NCBI GenBank assembly: GCA_025769875.1
Contig: JAGFNK010000167.1
Coordinates: forward strand, 1 to 64,000
DNA: 64,000 bases
Reading direction: 5' to 3'
Source of the DNA: Russula earlei
Lineage: Eukaryota; Basidiomycota; Agaricomycetes; Russulales; Russulaceae
Numbering within the stretch: position 1 is the first letter of the stretch; the number at the start of each line of letters is the position of its first letter. The notes beneath the pieces are model-generated. The model was not told where the DNA came from, did not search any database, and saw only the letters and a list, made by a program, of their open reading frames with translations. A program made the position numbers and the translations under genes. Positions 25,759 to 40,431 of this stretch are shown here, one piece after another.

Positions 25759-27329
25759 ATGCGCCTCCACAGTCGTTCCCTCCTCTTTTTTTCAATCCTC
25801 CTTGTCACGCTTTCTCTATTCAGCCGGTATCGCCCCTCTCCACGCCCAGGCGTCCTGTCCTCGCCTCTTGACCCCACCCTAAGACTTGTCGACGCCCTCC
25901 TAGACGAAGCTCTCCTCGTCTCGCTCTCCATCCGCCAGAACCATCAGCGTGGCTCTCGCCCGCCCCTCAGAGGTACCGAGATCGCCGCGGTCTCGCGTCG
26001 GCCCTCGTCGCGGTCGACCGGTTCTGCCGTCGATTCGGACCCTCTCAGTGTACAGCTCTGCCGGATCTTGCGAGGGAAAACCCTCTTCCTCGTTGGCCCA
26101 CACGACACCCTCTACCAGCTCCACTCTTTCCTCCTTGGCGTTCTCCGCCACGCCCCGAGTCCCGGCCCAGACCCAGGGCCGGCGGTGGCCGTGCCCACGG
26201 CGCCCGTCTCGTGCCCCGGTCCCTCCTCTTGTCCTTTCCACGCTCTCTGCCGACCGCCTGCTAGTAGCACCTCAGGCCCCGAATCGCTCGCTTATGCCCC
26301 CGACGACGCCGCCGCGCCGAATAACGGCAGCCTCATGCGTTTTCTGCTCTCCGGCACCCTGAAGAATCCTTCCCCGGCGCAGGGAGATCACGCGCGGCTC
26401 CTCGCGAGCGTGCCGCTCGTCGACCCTCGCACCGGCGTGCGCGTCGTCGAATCGCGTTGGGTGCGCCAGGCGGCGCGCAAGGCCGACGTTCTCGTCCTCA
26501 ACCGCGGGCCTCTCCCCGCACCCGCCTGGAGCTATGCGTACGCGTACAACGCCTCGGCGCGCAACCTGACCTGGCTCGCCGCGCTTCGCCTCCTCGAACG
26601 GGAGCGCCCCCCCGCCGGTCCCCTCTCCGACCTCTTCGCCGACGTCCTCGCTCGCCTCGACGACGACGACGACGACGACGACGACCCCGACCGCTTTCCG
26701 TCCGAATCCGACGCCCAGAAGCTGATCCGCGCGGCGCTGCACTCCACCCTCAGCGCCTTCCTGCCCTCGCTGCTGTCGACCCTGGGAGGTCTGCGCGAAC
26801 GCGCCGGCCGTCGCGCCATCCTCGGTAAAAGGCCCTGTTTTTTGGTACGGAACCTGGTATTTGCCCGTCTCGTGCGCCCCCGACCTCCTCTCTGTTTTCT
26901 CTTCGGAGGTGAGTGACCCTGCACGCCTCTTGGCGCGGCTGCTCGCCCAAGCCGAGGCGATGGACAATCCGTGGAGTGCATATTACAACGCACAAGGTTT
27001 GATCGATGAAAGCGGGCCGCTGCTTGCTCCATGCTAAACCCGTTCGTTCAGTATACATGCACGACCGACTCCTTGCGCGACTTCTGCCTACGTACGACGT
27101 GCTTTACCTCTCTTCGCTGTCCACAGGCACGGCCGTACCGTCTTACGCAGGTCAGTCACATCAGCAAGGTGACCCGCCTTTGCCAAGTCTGCTTCTTTGG
27201 TTCTCAACCTTCTGCATAGCAAAGGACTGGTCCTGTATTCAACGTGTTTTCGAAACCCCCCGAGGAGCAATGATGGGGCATAACTTCTTGAGAGACTTTA
27301 TTGACGCCCTCGGCACCTGGAAACCTTAG
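25759..27329 (+). CDS. Signal-anchored protein of unknown function
   Basis: The N-terminus RSLLFFSILLVTLSLFS is a clear signal or signal-anchor helix. Downstream are ILRGKTLFLVGPHDTLYQLHSFLL, which resembles the strand-loop that opens PC-esterase/GDSL-like folds, and a Cys-containing segment CPGPSSCPFHALC. Residues around 300 form a nine-Asp run encoded by a GAC repeat at ~26657-26687. Later exons appear to give EVSDPARLLARLLAQAEAMDNPW, VYMHDRLLARLLPTYDVLYL and a tail ...RGAMMGHNFLRDFIDALGTWKP. The usual catalytic DxxH ending of PC-esterases is not evident, so enzymatic activity is uncertain. Exon borders after 26825 are approximate. GC content is higher than in its neighbours. Confidence 0.6.
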
Positions 27330-27503
27330 ACCGTCTGACTTCTTGTAATCGGTGTAAAGCAGAGCAATAAATTATAGTGTTATACAGCGTGAATTATGAA
27401 AGGAGGGTATCGCGACGTTCAGTTTCTGTGTGTGCGGTGCTTTGCGGATTTTCTATCTCTATCGCCCTTCTGCCTCATCCTCCTTGGTGGGGATGCGTAT
27501 CCT

Positions 27504-29072
27504 CTAAGCAGCCGTCGACGGCCGTACCTGTAGCCTCATAGCGTCTCTTTTTTTCACGTCCTCAACGGGTGCCCCACCATCGGCCACCACTCCTTCCGTT
27601 CTCCTCCGTCTCCGTTCCTCTCGCTCTCTTCGCCGCTCCTCCTTTGCACGTTTCTTCTCGCTTTTCCCGTAGTGGCCGACGCGGCCTTGGTCAGCAGCAT
27701 CGTGCGTCACCTTGAGCCCGACGCCCGCCGTACCGCTCTCTTCCCGAGCGTCCGTCATTGGCCGCCCGAGCGCGAACATTGTCGCAAACTTCGACGACGA
27801 CGAAGCGCCGATCCCTCCGCGCGCCTGCTGCTCTTCATCCAACCCGTCCGTCAGCGGTGCTCGCGACGCGACCTCGGTCAAACCCAAACCGACACGATCG
27901 CCTGCAGAAGCCGAAGCCGAAGCCGAAGCGGCCGCACGATCACCGGCGGCGGACAACCCCGGGTGAAGCTGGCGCTCCCCGTGCCGTTGCCGCTGCTGCG
28001 CCACGGCGGCGCCGAGCTTCGTCCTAAAGTAATCGCCGACCGACTGCGAGGACGTCGTCAGCTTCTCCAACGGGTCTTGCGCCCCGGAGGAGGCGGCGGA
28101 AGCGGGTTCGGGGGTTCGGGCTGCGGCAGGGGTAGCGACGGTGGACGGGTACGGCGAGGGCGAAGAGGACGAAGGCGGGATGCCTAGGATCTCCGCGAGA
28201 GCGGTCGCGTTGGACGCGGCCATTCGCTTGGCCGCGATTATTCGCGCGCGGTGCGCGCGAGGGCTGCGGGGTGAGGAGGGGGATTGGAATTTTTGCACCG
28301 GATGGACTTTTATCAGCGGCACGGTTTCCCGCAAAGTGTGCGTGACAACGTACGGAGCGCGTGCGGAGGTCGGCGTAGATCCAGGCTCGGCAACAGAGGC
28401 TCCAAGAGCAGTAAGGGGAGCGGGAGAGTCCGGTTTGCTATCGGACACAGCAGCGGGCGGCGCCTCGCCATCCGTTGATTTCGATTTCGATCCTTTCCGT
28501 TTCTTGCGTCTTTTCTGGCCAGGGTGCTCCTCCTCTGCCGCCTCTGCGGTCTTGCGCTTCGTTTTCCTCTTCTCTTTCCTCGTGACGACGCCGTCGGACT
28601 CCTCACCGCCCCGGTCTCCGTCGCCATCCGCGTCGTCCAGATCCCTCGCAGCGCCTTCCTCTCCTGCTCCCGCTGCCCCTCCGAGCGACTCCGACTCGCG
28701 TGCCTTGTGAAACGATCCCGTGGACTCCGCCCCCTCGTTCAGTCTGCGCAGCAAGTTCTCGAAGTCTCGGTTCTGTCGCCACGCGATGCCGTTGGGGTCG
28801 TTCTGGTGCTCCATCCCGATTCCGAACATGTCCAGCTTCTGGCTTGCCTTGATCGCACTTGTACGTCCCTCACCAGACGTACCGAGACCTTTGGACGGAT
28901 CCCATCCAAATTTCGCAAGATACGCCTGGCCGAAGCGACTGGCATCTGTATATGCGATGAAATGAGGATGCAAGGATGTCGGGAAGGATCAGGGGCATTT
29001 ACCATCCGCCCACGAGAGGTTTCGTGGGTCTTTACCAATTCTCTGCTTGACCTTTCTGCCTGAAAGTCCCAT
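27504..29072 (-). CDS. PXR1: G-patch protein, PXR1/PINX1-like
   Basis: Exon 1 starts at 29072 with MGLSGRKVKQRIGKDPRNLS and is spliced to the main exon, giving a G-patch: FGQAYLAKFGWDPSKGLGTSGEGRTS. It is followed by NDPNGIAWRQNRDFENLLRRLN, the characteristic PXR1/PINX1 continuation. The remainder is highly charged and low-complexity (KRKTKRKTAEAAEEE, EKKRAKEERRREREERRRRR), as in nucleolar family members. Yeast Pxr1 activates the Prp43 helicase in rRNA/snoRNA processing, and PINX1 also affects telomerase. About 500 residues. The same Glu/Lys/Arg tracts produce long false open frames on the other strand. Confidence 0.82.
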
Positions 29073-29218
29073 CAGTGGATTGGATCGATCATGCAATGAC
29101 TGGCTTTCAGAAGACCAAAAAAAAAAAACAGGCTCTGCTGACTAATCAGGTACTGACTATACTAAAGGTCATCGGCGGGCGTGAATGTGTCGTGAAAGGT
29201 CATCAAGTCGTAAGGTCG

Positions 29219-32200
29219 TCATGAGTTCTGATACCGCGAAAGATTCTGATCTGCGCGAGGCGCCGTGGGCGGGGAACGCGCATCTGGTAAGTGGTAAACA
29301 CTGTAATTCAAAGGCAAAGGAGAATGTTGATGAGGTAAGGCTGGCTGAAGTGACATCCCCCCTTTCGAGCGTTGTCGCCGTGATTGCTCGGGGCTGAATG
29401 TATGGATCGGTACCGCCACTCCCCGACTGCGCGAGAGAGGCTTCCGTGCAGCATCCCGAGAAGACGCAACCTTATTAACTCGGGGCACAGGCGGATGAGG
29501 GGGGTTCACAAATGAAGTCTGGGTTTCGGGCAGCTCACAGATGTTTGGCAGTGAACCGGCTTGGCATGACTGTTCTTCCATTTTCGAAGCCGTTGTAATG
29601 TGTTCGGGATCAGAAGCAGCCTTAGGCGCTTGCAGAACTAGCGCCATTGGCGCAGAGGCGAGATCGGCCTGCGCAAGACTATGTTGGAAGTGTGCCAATT
29701 CGCGACGATGCAATGACCCTCGGGGGTCTTTGGGGGGAGGGGAAGGCGACAATTCAGCGCCACTTCGATCTGACCGTCCCGGCGGCTGTTGCGCCAGTGG
29801 TGGGAAGGAGAGAACAGCTGGTTCGACGTGAAGCTCCTCCGCACCGGGAGACCCAGGATGCCACGACGCGACCTCGACAGGCCTCTCGGCGTCAACACTA
29901 CGTGGCAATACTGCGGGTGAAGCATGAAGAGGAAAGTGGGACCTGTGAGATTGAGACGACGGAGAGACGACAGAGTCAGACACTGAGGTACTGCCCCTTC
30001 GAAGCGGCCGGTTCGAGAAAAGCCGATCGAGGACTGTATCGGCGCGGGCAATGGTCGTATTCACAGGCGGAAGAGGATGTCGATCTCGCATGGGTAAGCC
30101 AAGCGGGTCCTGGGCCATCATGTTTCTGGAAATATGGGGAGCCATTGCGCTTGAGGGCAATTCTCGGATAGCCATTCGATTGTCCTGGTACGTCCTCAAG
30201 ATCGATGGGGGTGGGTGGTCATCGTATACACGCATGTGCTCTTCAGCATCCCTAGGAGTGGGCTGGGGATGCAATTTGCGTTTCGGCGATGACGACGCGC
30301 GCACCGCTGGGTGGTGGGGATCGCTTTGAGAGTTTCGAGAGGCTCGATGGTGCGGGCTACGCCAACCGGATCGATGTCTACGTTCGCGCGTGTGGCTTCG
30401 GCCGCGATTTGCATCCGGATCAAAATCTAATAGTCACAGAGGGTTAATACGTAATCATTGGAAGGATGTTAGGCACTCGCACTCACTGGGAAGTCCATAA
30501 CCTCTCTTCTCTAGCTCTTGTTCGACCTGTGCACCCAGTGCTTCGCTTCGCTCCCTTTGCATAAGCCCATAACCATAGTCATCTCCTACTCCTAGCCATT
30601 GTCGTTCGCCATCCACTTCAACTTCGACCGCTTTGTCCACTTCCACTACCTCTCCAGGACGTCCTCGCCGCCCTGCCACACGGTCCTTATCAAACGCATT
30701 TTCAAACACGGTGATTCGGCGAGCAAGTGGGTCAGTCTCGACATGGCACATGCGATGCCACATGTACACCGAGCCGGCGAACAACTCGCGGAAGGTCTCA
30801 CGGAAGTCCATCGCGTGGCCAAAGGAGCGGAGACGAGGCGTCCGCTTCGAATTGGGGGCGAGTGGGCGATATGGCTTGTAACTAAATGCCTTGATGTGAA
30901 CGAAAGCGAAGATGCTGCACGGCATTCGGCGTCAAGGAAGGACATTCAGAGTTATGTCCTACAGACCTCATTTCAAACGTCTCGAGGATGGCACCCCAAC
31001 CAATGTTGATATCCTCAGCAGTCATATAGGGTGTCTGGCAGATTATCAGAGACTGGGACATGAATCACGCCTGACGACAACCATACATCTTTGACAACTC
31101 CGAATGTGCTCAGCAAGGATAGAAATGTGGCTTGCCAGAAAGTCAGGAAAACTGTCAAGAAGGCGCATTCTCCGTGAGGTCAAGATGGTACGGATGAGTT
31201 AGAATAAACCCACCAACAGCTTTGACGGAGATCAGCTTCAGAATAGGACGATTGCGGGGACAAGTCCGTCGCGATGCAAAGATATAATTGAAGAAGGCAA
31301 TACATGGCTATCGAAACACTGAGTGAGATGATGGTCGAGATCTGCCAGACAACCTTTAATAAAAGGCAAACGTTCAAAAGTCGGCACCACGCACGTAGAT
31401 ATGGCCCCATTTCGGAGACCAAGATTGCTCGCAATACAAGCCTATGTGGTTTAAAATCACAGCGAAGAGAGTGGTCCTGCCAACGGTACGTCAAAAGAAA
31501 GAAAATGTACAAACGTGACTTGGACGTACGTAGGTCTGACGACGCAGTACTGAAGCACGCCCCACTTCATAAGCTGCAAAAAGAACAGTCCATCCTGACA
31601 ACATGTAGCAATTGGCATGGGGAACGAGGCATGATACGAAAGCATTTCCTCCCTACCTGGGGTTTCCACCTGACAAATCCGAGAGGGAAGACCCACTTCT
31701 GTCGTGGCAGCCCACGCAGTCTGCGTTCTGTGTCCGCTTCTCGCGAGAGACCGCGCTTGCGAAAAATAACCTTCTGCTCATCGGGGTCCGGGGACAGATA
31801 CGTGAGCAGGAGATAGAAGAACGCGGTGAGGAGGACGGCCTCATATGCGTCGCGGATGAGAAGTAAGGGCGTGGCGTTGTCCTGAGAGATACAATACGGG
31901 GTGTGTCAGCGTGCTACATGCACTTAGATGCGGAGGCAAAGACCCGGACCCAGAAAAGATACGATGCGAGGCTGATCGAGGCGTATATAGGGACCATGAG
32001 GAGCAGGCGGACGATATCTGCGAAGAAAATGGTGATCAGGCAAAACGTTCGACGGCACATAATGCGCGGCCATAATAACAAACGGCACGTACAGCGCTGC
32101 TCTCCTTTCTGTGCGGACAATCAGAACAGACTATGGTTCAGGAGGGATCGCGCAGAAGCGAACGTACATTGGTGTACCACTGAAGATGCTTGTTGATGAG

Positions 32201-32423
32201 CCAGGAGGAGGCCACGGATGGCCACGATGGTGAAGAAACCGGATACGAGCCAGCCAACATCGTGCGCTAACGGCACCACATACAGGGACACGCTATCGAT
32301 TAGACCAGAGCCTGATAACACGAGACTATCGCACTGACCTTGAAATACCACATTGCCGTGCTGAAAGAGAGAAGGTCCTTTCTGGGGTGCCGTGGGCGGA
32401 AAGCAGGTCGCGTTTTGCGACAT
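29219..32423 (-). CDS. Ost-alpha/TMEM184-family membrane protein
   Basis: The start MSQNATCFPPTAP (32423) leads into helices WLVSGFFTIVAIRGLLLA and VRLLLMVPIYASISLASYLFW. The family signature DAYEAVLLTAFFYLLLTYLS follows, then FFLQLMKWGVLQYCVVRP and helices around 31200-31400 (STIISLSVSIAMYCLLQLYL). The cytosolic segment AFSYKPYRPL and FRETFRELFAGSVYMWHRM follow. A long Ser/Pro-rich, probably disordered C-terminal tail runs to 29219. Seven or so helices and the DAYEA motif identify the Ost-alpha/DUF300 family, whose fungal members are poorly characterised; transport of steroid-like solutes is known for the animal Ost-alpha. Many introns are present and exact borders were not all traced. Confidence 0.78.
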
Positions 32424-32710
32424 GGCTTGGTGCAAAACCAGTGCGATATGAGATGAGATAAAGGTGCGCGAGAATCAAAGAGATCGTGAGGCCGAGTCGT
32501 TAGGCGTCGTGATAGAAAATGTCATATGAACAGAAGATACTGCGATGTGCTCGTGGTGGCTGGCCGGAAAGGGAGGCCGTAGGAGCTGTGACGGTCCGAA
32601 TCGGTTGCCTCACAGACATGCAATTTATAGAGTCAACCACGAGCGTACAAAAGGACTGAGACTGATACACCCCCCATCCTCCCTCTCAACGTATATTTTA
32701 CCTTCCCACT
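32424..32710. other. Short intergenic region
   Basis: Contains the upstream region of the Ost-alpha-type gene and the 3' side of the MAP kinase gene. Nothing distinct is seen. Confidence 0.4.
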
Positions 32711-34734
<2,024 letters not shown>

Positions 34735-34929
34735 GACTATCTGTCTTCTCTTCTCGTAGAGTGACAGAGAGAGTGGAAAGAGAAAGGGGAATCGATGACA
34801 GACTATCTACTCTTCACGCCACGCCACAGGGTAATGGGTTGCGAGATCAGCTATCGATCGCGAGTGATACGGAAGTGCACTGCGTTCTCAAATTTACAGT
34901 ACTTCTGTGGGCCTCACCACAAAGGGATT

Positions 34930-37379
34930 TCAGCGACTTGCACCCCCCCGCACAGCACGGACAAACGCGTTCACTTTCTCCACGTCTTTCTCCTGCCCGT
35001 CCGCAGTCTCGACACCGCCGCTCACATCAACAGCCCACGGACGGACCGCGCTCACAGCTTCGGCGACGTTGTCCGGCGTCAACCCCCCAGCCAAGATTAT
35101 CGGCAGAAACGACGTCGAGGTGCCACCTGTTGATGCCAAGCCCTCACCCTCGTTCCTGTCCTTACCCTCACCCTCGCCGGCAAGCACCGCGCGCTTCGCA
35201 AGCTCCCAATCGAACGTCTTCCCTGTGCCCCCGCTCAACCCGGAAGGGACTGCTGTATCGAGTAATACATGCTTGTGCAAGCCCGGTCGTGTGATACCCT
35301 CGAGGCCGCGCCCTTCCTTGTCGACGTGGAACACCCTGATGACAGGAACGGGGATCTGCTTGCTCCACTCGAGCGGCTCGGAGCCGTGCAGCTGGACCAC
35401 GTCGAGCTGCGCGACGGCGACGCAGTGCAGGACAAAGGATAGTGGTTGGTCTTGGAAGACGCCGACGAGAAGAGGCTGTAGTGCAGAGGGAGAGGCGCGA
35501 GCCAGCTGCCTTGACAGCCGGCGTGCGTGGAGAGTGAACCAGGGCTCGTTGTGAGTGGTGCCATCGGTCGATTCGGGGGGGTCAGGAGGCACAGCCGAAG
35601 CGCGGAGCCCGCGGATGGCCGAAGATATCGCCTGCGCTTGTTCCAACGTGATGCATCGCTTGCTGGTGGGGACGAACATCAGACCAAGCATCGCAGCGCC
35701 GGCACTGGCCGAAAACAGCGCCTCCTCCGTCGTTCTGATCCCACAAATTTTGACCAAAGGCGGCCAAGGTGCCTCTTCGGGCTTGGCGGCGTCGGCCCAG
35801 TCAAGGAGCTCGGCGATAAAAGCGCGAGTGTCTTTGGCACGCATTAAAGCTTCTCCGACAAGCACAGCGCTCACACCCTCTTGGACGTACCGCCGAACGT
35901 CTTCACCTCCGGTGATGCCGCTGAGTGCGCACAGGATAGCCTCCTGATTCTTCACCATGTCTGCGAGGCGAGACGTTGTACCCATGTCGACCTGGAAATC
36001 GTGCAAGTTGCGGTTGTTCACACCGATGACGCGCGCGCCGAGCGCGAGCGCAGCCTCCATCTCGCGTGCATTGTTGACCTCCACGAGTGGCTCCATCCCC
36101 AGCGAGAGTGAGTAGCCGTACAAGGCGTGCAGACGCGCGGGTGGGAGCATGGCGACGATGAGCAGCACAGTGTCCGCGCCGTGGAGACGCGCCTCTGCAA
36201 TCTGATACTCGTCGAGGATAAAATCCTTGCGGAGGAGGGCCGGCCGGTTCGGTAGCGCATCCACGGCTTGCCGCGCGAGACGTAAATCGAGTAAAGAACC
36301 CTTGAACCACGTTGGCTCGGTGAGGACCGAGATTACGGATGCGCCGGAGAGGGCGTACGTCAACGCCTGCTGCGCTGCGTTGGCAGAGAGCGCGATGGGT
36401 CCCTTGGACGGGCTGGCACGCTTTATCTCCGCCATCAGGGCAGGGGTTCTAGCTTTGAGGCGGGCGACGAGCGAAATAGACGGTGGCGCGAGGTGCATCG
36501 AGAGGAAAGTGGCAAGGTCGGCGGGCGTCGTGCCTGGCGTCGCCTTGGCCGTCTCGACGTCCTCGAGGCGCTGAGCATAGATTTTCTCCAACACACTGGA
36601 GATTTTTTGAGCCGCGAGCGCGGGTTCACCATTTGAGTTCTCAATGTTGAACGGGGGGAGGGTCCGGTCAAGCACGCGGGCAGTCGGATTGTCTTCCCAG
36701 CGCCCGCCGACAAGTTGGAGGAAATTGCGGAAAAAGTCGTCACCGGACTCGGATAAAATGCTCTCAGGGTGATACTGCACGGCCTCGACCGTGTAAACAC
36801 GGTGGCGCACACCCATGATCACGCCGCTCTCTTGGGAGAATGCGGTGACGGCGAGGTCAGGCGGGAGGGTTTTGATATTCGCGCTGAGGGAATGATAGCG
36901 GGTCGACTTGAAACCCTGGGGAAGCCCACGAAAACATCCACGATCGTCGTGTCTGATCGGACTCAACTTTCCATGCATGATTTCGCCGGCATAGCTAGGG
37001 GGTGGGGAGTGAAGGGATTAAACCGAGCATCCCCGTCTCTGATGAAGTGAGGTGTCTCGTACCCAATCTCGCCGCCATAGACGTCCACGAGACACTCCAA
37101 CCCCATACAAACGCCGAGAACGGGTACCCGACCTGCGAAATGGCGGATCGCATCTCGCGAGATGCCTGAATCGGTGATGGGGTGACCTGGGCCTGGGGAA
37201 ATGATAAGGGCACGAATCTGGAGAAGCGAGAGGCTGTCCGATGGGATGGCATCATTTCGGATGACGGTCACGTCTGCACCTAGGAGGGTGAGGTGTTGGT
37301 AGAGGTTCCAAGTGAAGGAGTCAAAGTTATCGATCATCAGCACGTCCAACGGACGGGCGAGATGTTTTGGAAGCGACAT
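34930..37379 (-). CDS. TRP1: Trifunctional tryptophan enzyme (TrpG-TrpC-TrpF)
   Basis: Three fused activities of tryptophan synthesis. Residues ~1-220 form the glutamine amidotransferase subunit of anthranilate synthase (IDNFDSFTWNLYQHL, ISPGPGHP, nucleophile Cys in LGVCMGLE, His-Glu in YHPESILSE). The middle third is indole-3-glycerol-phosphate synthase (EIKRASPSKGPI, LRKDFILDEYQIAEARLHGAD, GVNNRNLHDFQVD). The last third is phosphoribosylanthranilate isomerase (VKICGIRTTEEALF, DVVQLHG, LAGGLTPDNV, VDVSGGVE). One intron of about 64 nt near 36997-37060 begins GTACGA and joins GGEIG to YAGEIMHGKLSPI. Its 37379 start gives MSLPKHLARPLDVLMIDNFD. The gene looks intact and its domain order matches the usual fungal TRPC-type gene. 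Confidence 0.93.
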
Positions 37380-38443
37380 GGGTTCGATGTCAAAGGGAAG
37401 TGTTGTGGGCGTCGAATCTTATTCGATAAAGCTGGAACTGGCCATTCCTGGACCGCGACCGACCGTGACCGAGCGCGACCGTTGGGAGAACGACTGCGAT
37501 CAACCGTCACGGCGGTGAAGGACTGATGGCTTGGCATGCGACGCAACTCCATGCCCCGCCCCGCAAGCCCCATATGTACAATAACGGACACATGACAATT
37601 CTTATTTATCACACTTGGTAGGTAGAGGGATGGGGGGTGGTCAATGTGGCCGTTGGCATGGATACGAGACTGAACGGCCCCTCTCGAGTTCCGGTGCCGA
37701 AATTTTTAAGAAAGGGTTTGGCTTGGCCCGTGGGGCTGCGCGACTGTTCGCATAACAGCCTTGTTTCGCGGGCGTGGAGAGGCGCGTCAGGGGGTTGTCA
37801 AGGCAAACGGAGGGGAGGCAAACTTTCCCCGATGTGACAAAGTGGCGACGGACGGCGCCCAGCGATGGGAAAACAGCGCGCGACCCTTGCGACACAGCAA
37901 CGAAGAAATTAAGACTCATGTCGAGAGTGACGGCACGGTGCAAAAAGTTTCCGTCGTCCAGGCGAAAGTGAAGTGGGATTGCACGCCTACGCCTCCAAGG
38001 GTGAACGGCTGGTTAGAAAGGTGCGGGAAGGACCATCCGAGGGGTGAATCAATGACGACGACGACGACAACGACAAGGCGATCGCCGATCAACGGCATCT
38101 CTCTCTCTTTTTTTCAGCTCGGCCCTGTGCTCTGGCGTTCCGTCTGTTCATGGCTTAGCGCGGCCCTTGGCCCTTGGGGGTGGAGGAAGAATTGATATAA
38201 TTTCACCCCTCAGAACGAGCGCTCGTGCTTGCTGCCTCGCTTCCCTCCCCCCCCCTTTCGTTTCACGGTGCTCGTGGTCATCGTCCTTCCTTCTTTCCAC
38301 ATTCATTCCTTTTCTTGTTCTTCACAACGCTTCGCGTCTGGCACGCCCCTCGCTTCTTGACTTTGCTTTTTATACCGCCTCCGCTCTCGTCCTCTCCCTA
38401 AATCTTGCCCCTCAGTCCCTCCCGCCTCGTCACCTAAACCGAA
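37380..38443. promoter_or_regulatory. Divergent upstream region, TRP1 / NoxR
   Basis: About 1.06 kb lies between two divergent start codons. A TGATATAATTTC at about 38193-38204 is a possible TATA-like element about 245 bp before the NoxR start, followed by long pyrimidine-rich stretches (CT-rich from ~38230 to 38430) of the kind often found upstream of fungal start sites. A short (GAC)n-type repeat occurs near 38054. No gene is evident. Confidence 0.4.
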
Positions 38444-40431
38444 ATGTCCCTCAAAGCCGAACTCGAAACATGGGCCGCCGCTCTCAAAGCCTATGACGAG
38501 GAGGATTTCGAACAAAGTCTCGAGCTTTTCTCCGTCTGTCTTGCTCATCTTTTCGCTTTCCCGTTCCCTGTCTCACCTCCTTCCCTCTCAGACCATAGCC
38601 GACTCTTCAAAAATCCTCACAAATATAGGCCTTATTTATGCTACTCTCGGTGAACATGAAACGGCCGTGGAGCAATTCATGGCCGCCACTCGTCTTGACA
38701 ACTTCCTTGCCGTCGCGTCAGTAATGTCCTTATTCCTTCACCTCATCTCCTCACACCTGCCATTCCAGTTACTTCCAGTGTGGTGTTTCAAATTTCTTGC
38801 TTGGTCGTTATGACCTCTCTGCAAAAGATTTCGAGGAAGCTTTACTTTATTTACGGGGGAATCAGTCAATGTACGTAGCTTGCGGACATCCCTTGACCCT
38901 ACCCCTTCTTACAACGCCGCAGTAACTATACCCAACTCGGCCTTGCCTTCACCCTCTTTTCCGCCGAAGTCCTATTTAACAAAGGTCAGTCATCGTCTAA
39001 CGCGTTTTTTCTTGTACTTTTTAATCTTTGCGCCAGGTCTCTCTTTGATTTACCTTGACCAAATGCAAGAAGGGATGGCCGAGTTAGAGGATGCAGCGAG
39101 GCAAAAGGCGACGGAGGAGCACAGCGTGATCGATGAGGCTATTCGTGATCGTGGAGAAGGTTACACAGTCTTCAGCATCGTACGTCTCAAAACGTTCCTG
39201 TCCCATCCTCAAAGTTCACCGGATCCACAGCCCGTTGGTGTCCTTTACCGTCCTTCAGAGAACAAGCTTAGGAACGCCAAGACCCGCGACTTTCTGGGTA
39301 AAGCTGTACGTAACTCATCTCACTCAGTGTGATACTCCTGACTGTTCGTACAAAGAAACTCGTGGCAACGGAAAATCCTAGCGAGGCGTACACGACTTTC
39401 ACCGGTGTCACTCGTCTTCGACAGGGCATTACCCCCCAAAATGTTTTCTTAGATCGGAACGACGACGAAACCAATCTGTCGCGAGCTGTAACATTGAATC
39501 GTTTGAGTACGCATCATTACGTTTGATTCCATTCGAGTCTCATCTTTGATTTCTAGAGGGACCCGACCTGGACGTGCAACCCGTTGGTACTCTTGCACGC
39601 TCTAAGACTACCATCAATGTTCTGGCTGATGCCCGTGAACGTGCCGTCGGTGCGACAACCGGCGCAGATGCTTCTCGGCCTACATCACCCGGCAATGATT
39701 CTTTTTCTGCCGATACTGCCATCTCCCGTAGTAACACTACGAGTCGTCCTGGTCAAGCGGGTCTTCCTTTGCGAGGACTCTCTTTGCGGAAACCAGGGAG
39801 TGCCGACGTCGCCCCTGCCGTCACATCTCCCAAACCTAGTGAGCAGACACTCCACGTGTCATCTCAGACACCCGTTCTTACACCATATATCTTTTCTATA
39901 GAGACATCCCCTGGTTCATCGGAGTATTTTGACAACCTGGTGGATTCATACGCTCGAGCATCCCCACCACCAAAGAATGAGCGCATCGCTAATTGGGCAC
40001 GGAACAATGCGGGAGGACTATCCCGTTCACCGAGCTCCTTTGGAGGCTCGACGCGTTCTGGCACGATCAAACGGCGGGTGACGCGGCGGACTGTCGCGCC
40101 GAGCGCGTACGACGAAGACGAGGAAGGCTACGTCTCGGGCGAGTGGGACGAGATGTACGAGCTGACTAAGATCCGGGTGAAGATCCACTTTGACGGGGAC
40201 GTGCGTGGCATGGCTCTCGATCCCGGGTTGCCGTTCGAGGAGTTCAAGCAACGCGTGGCGGCCAAGTTTGAGACGAGCCCGCAATCAATCATGCTCAAGT
40301 TCCGTGATGAGGACGGGGGCAAGGTGTCATTGCGTGACGAAAGCGACTACGAACTCGCGATCGAGACTGCCAGGGAGAGTGCCAAGGGCCGGCCGGAGGG
40401 CAAGCTTGAGTTTTGGTGCGAGACAAAGTAG
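38444..40431 (+). CDS. NOXR: NADPH oxidase regulator NoxR (p67phox-like)
   Basis: The ATG at 38444 gives MSLKAELETWAAALKAYDEE. TPR repeats are spread over several exons: the first, then TIADSSKILTNIGLIYATLG, FLLGRYDLSAKDFEEAL, NYTQLGLAFTLFSAEVLFNKG and QMQEGMAELEDAARQK. A PVGVLYRPSENKLRNAK segment follows and then a Ser/Thr-rich linker. The C-terminal PB1 domain (TKIRVKIHFDGDVRGMAL, FKQRVAAKF, and the OPCA-type acidic motif DEDGGKVSLRDESDYELAIE) ends at 40431. NoxR binds Rac GTPase through the TPRs and activates NoxA/NoxB; its PB1 domain can bind Cdc24. About six short introns lie in the first kilobase. Confidence 0.9.

Noticed and set aside
26272..26967. Long minus-strand frame over the signal-anchored gene
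   Set aside because: High GC and the GAC repeat keep the opposite strand open; it has no recognisable motif.
27672..28187. Long plus-strand frames opposite the PXR1-like gene
   Set aside because: They are Arg/Ser-rich shadows created by the low-complexity Glu/Lys/Ala codons of the real minus-strand gene.
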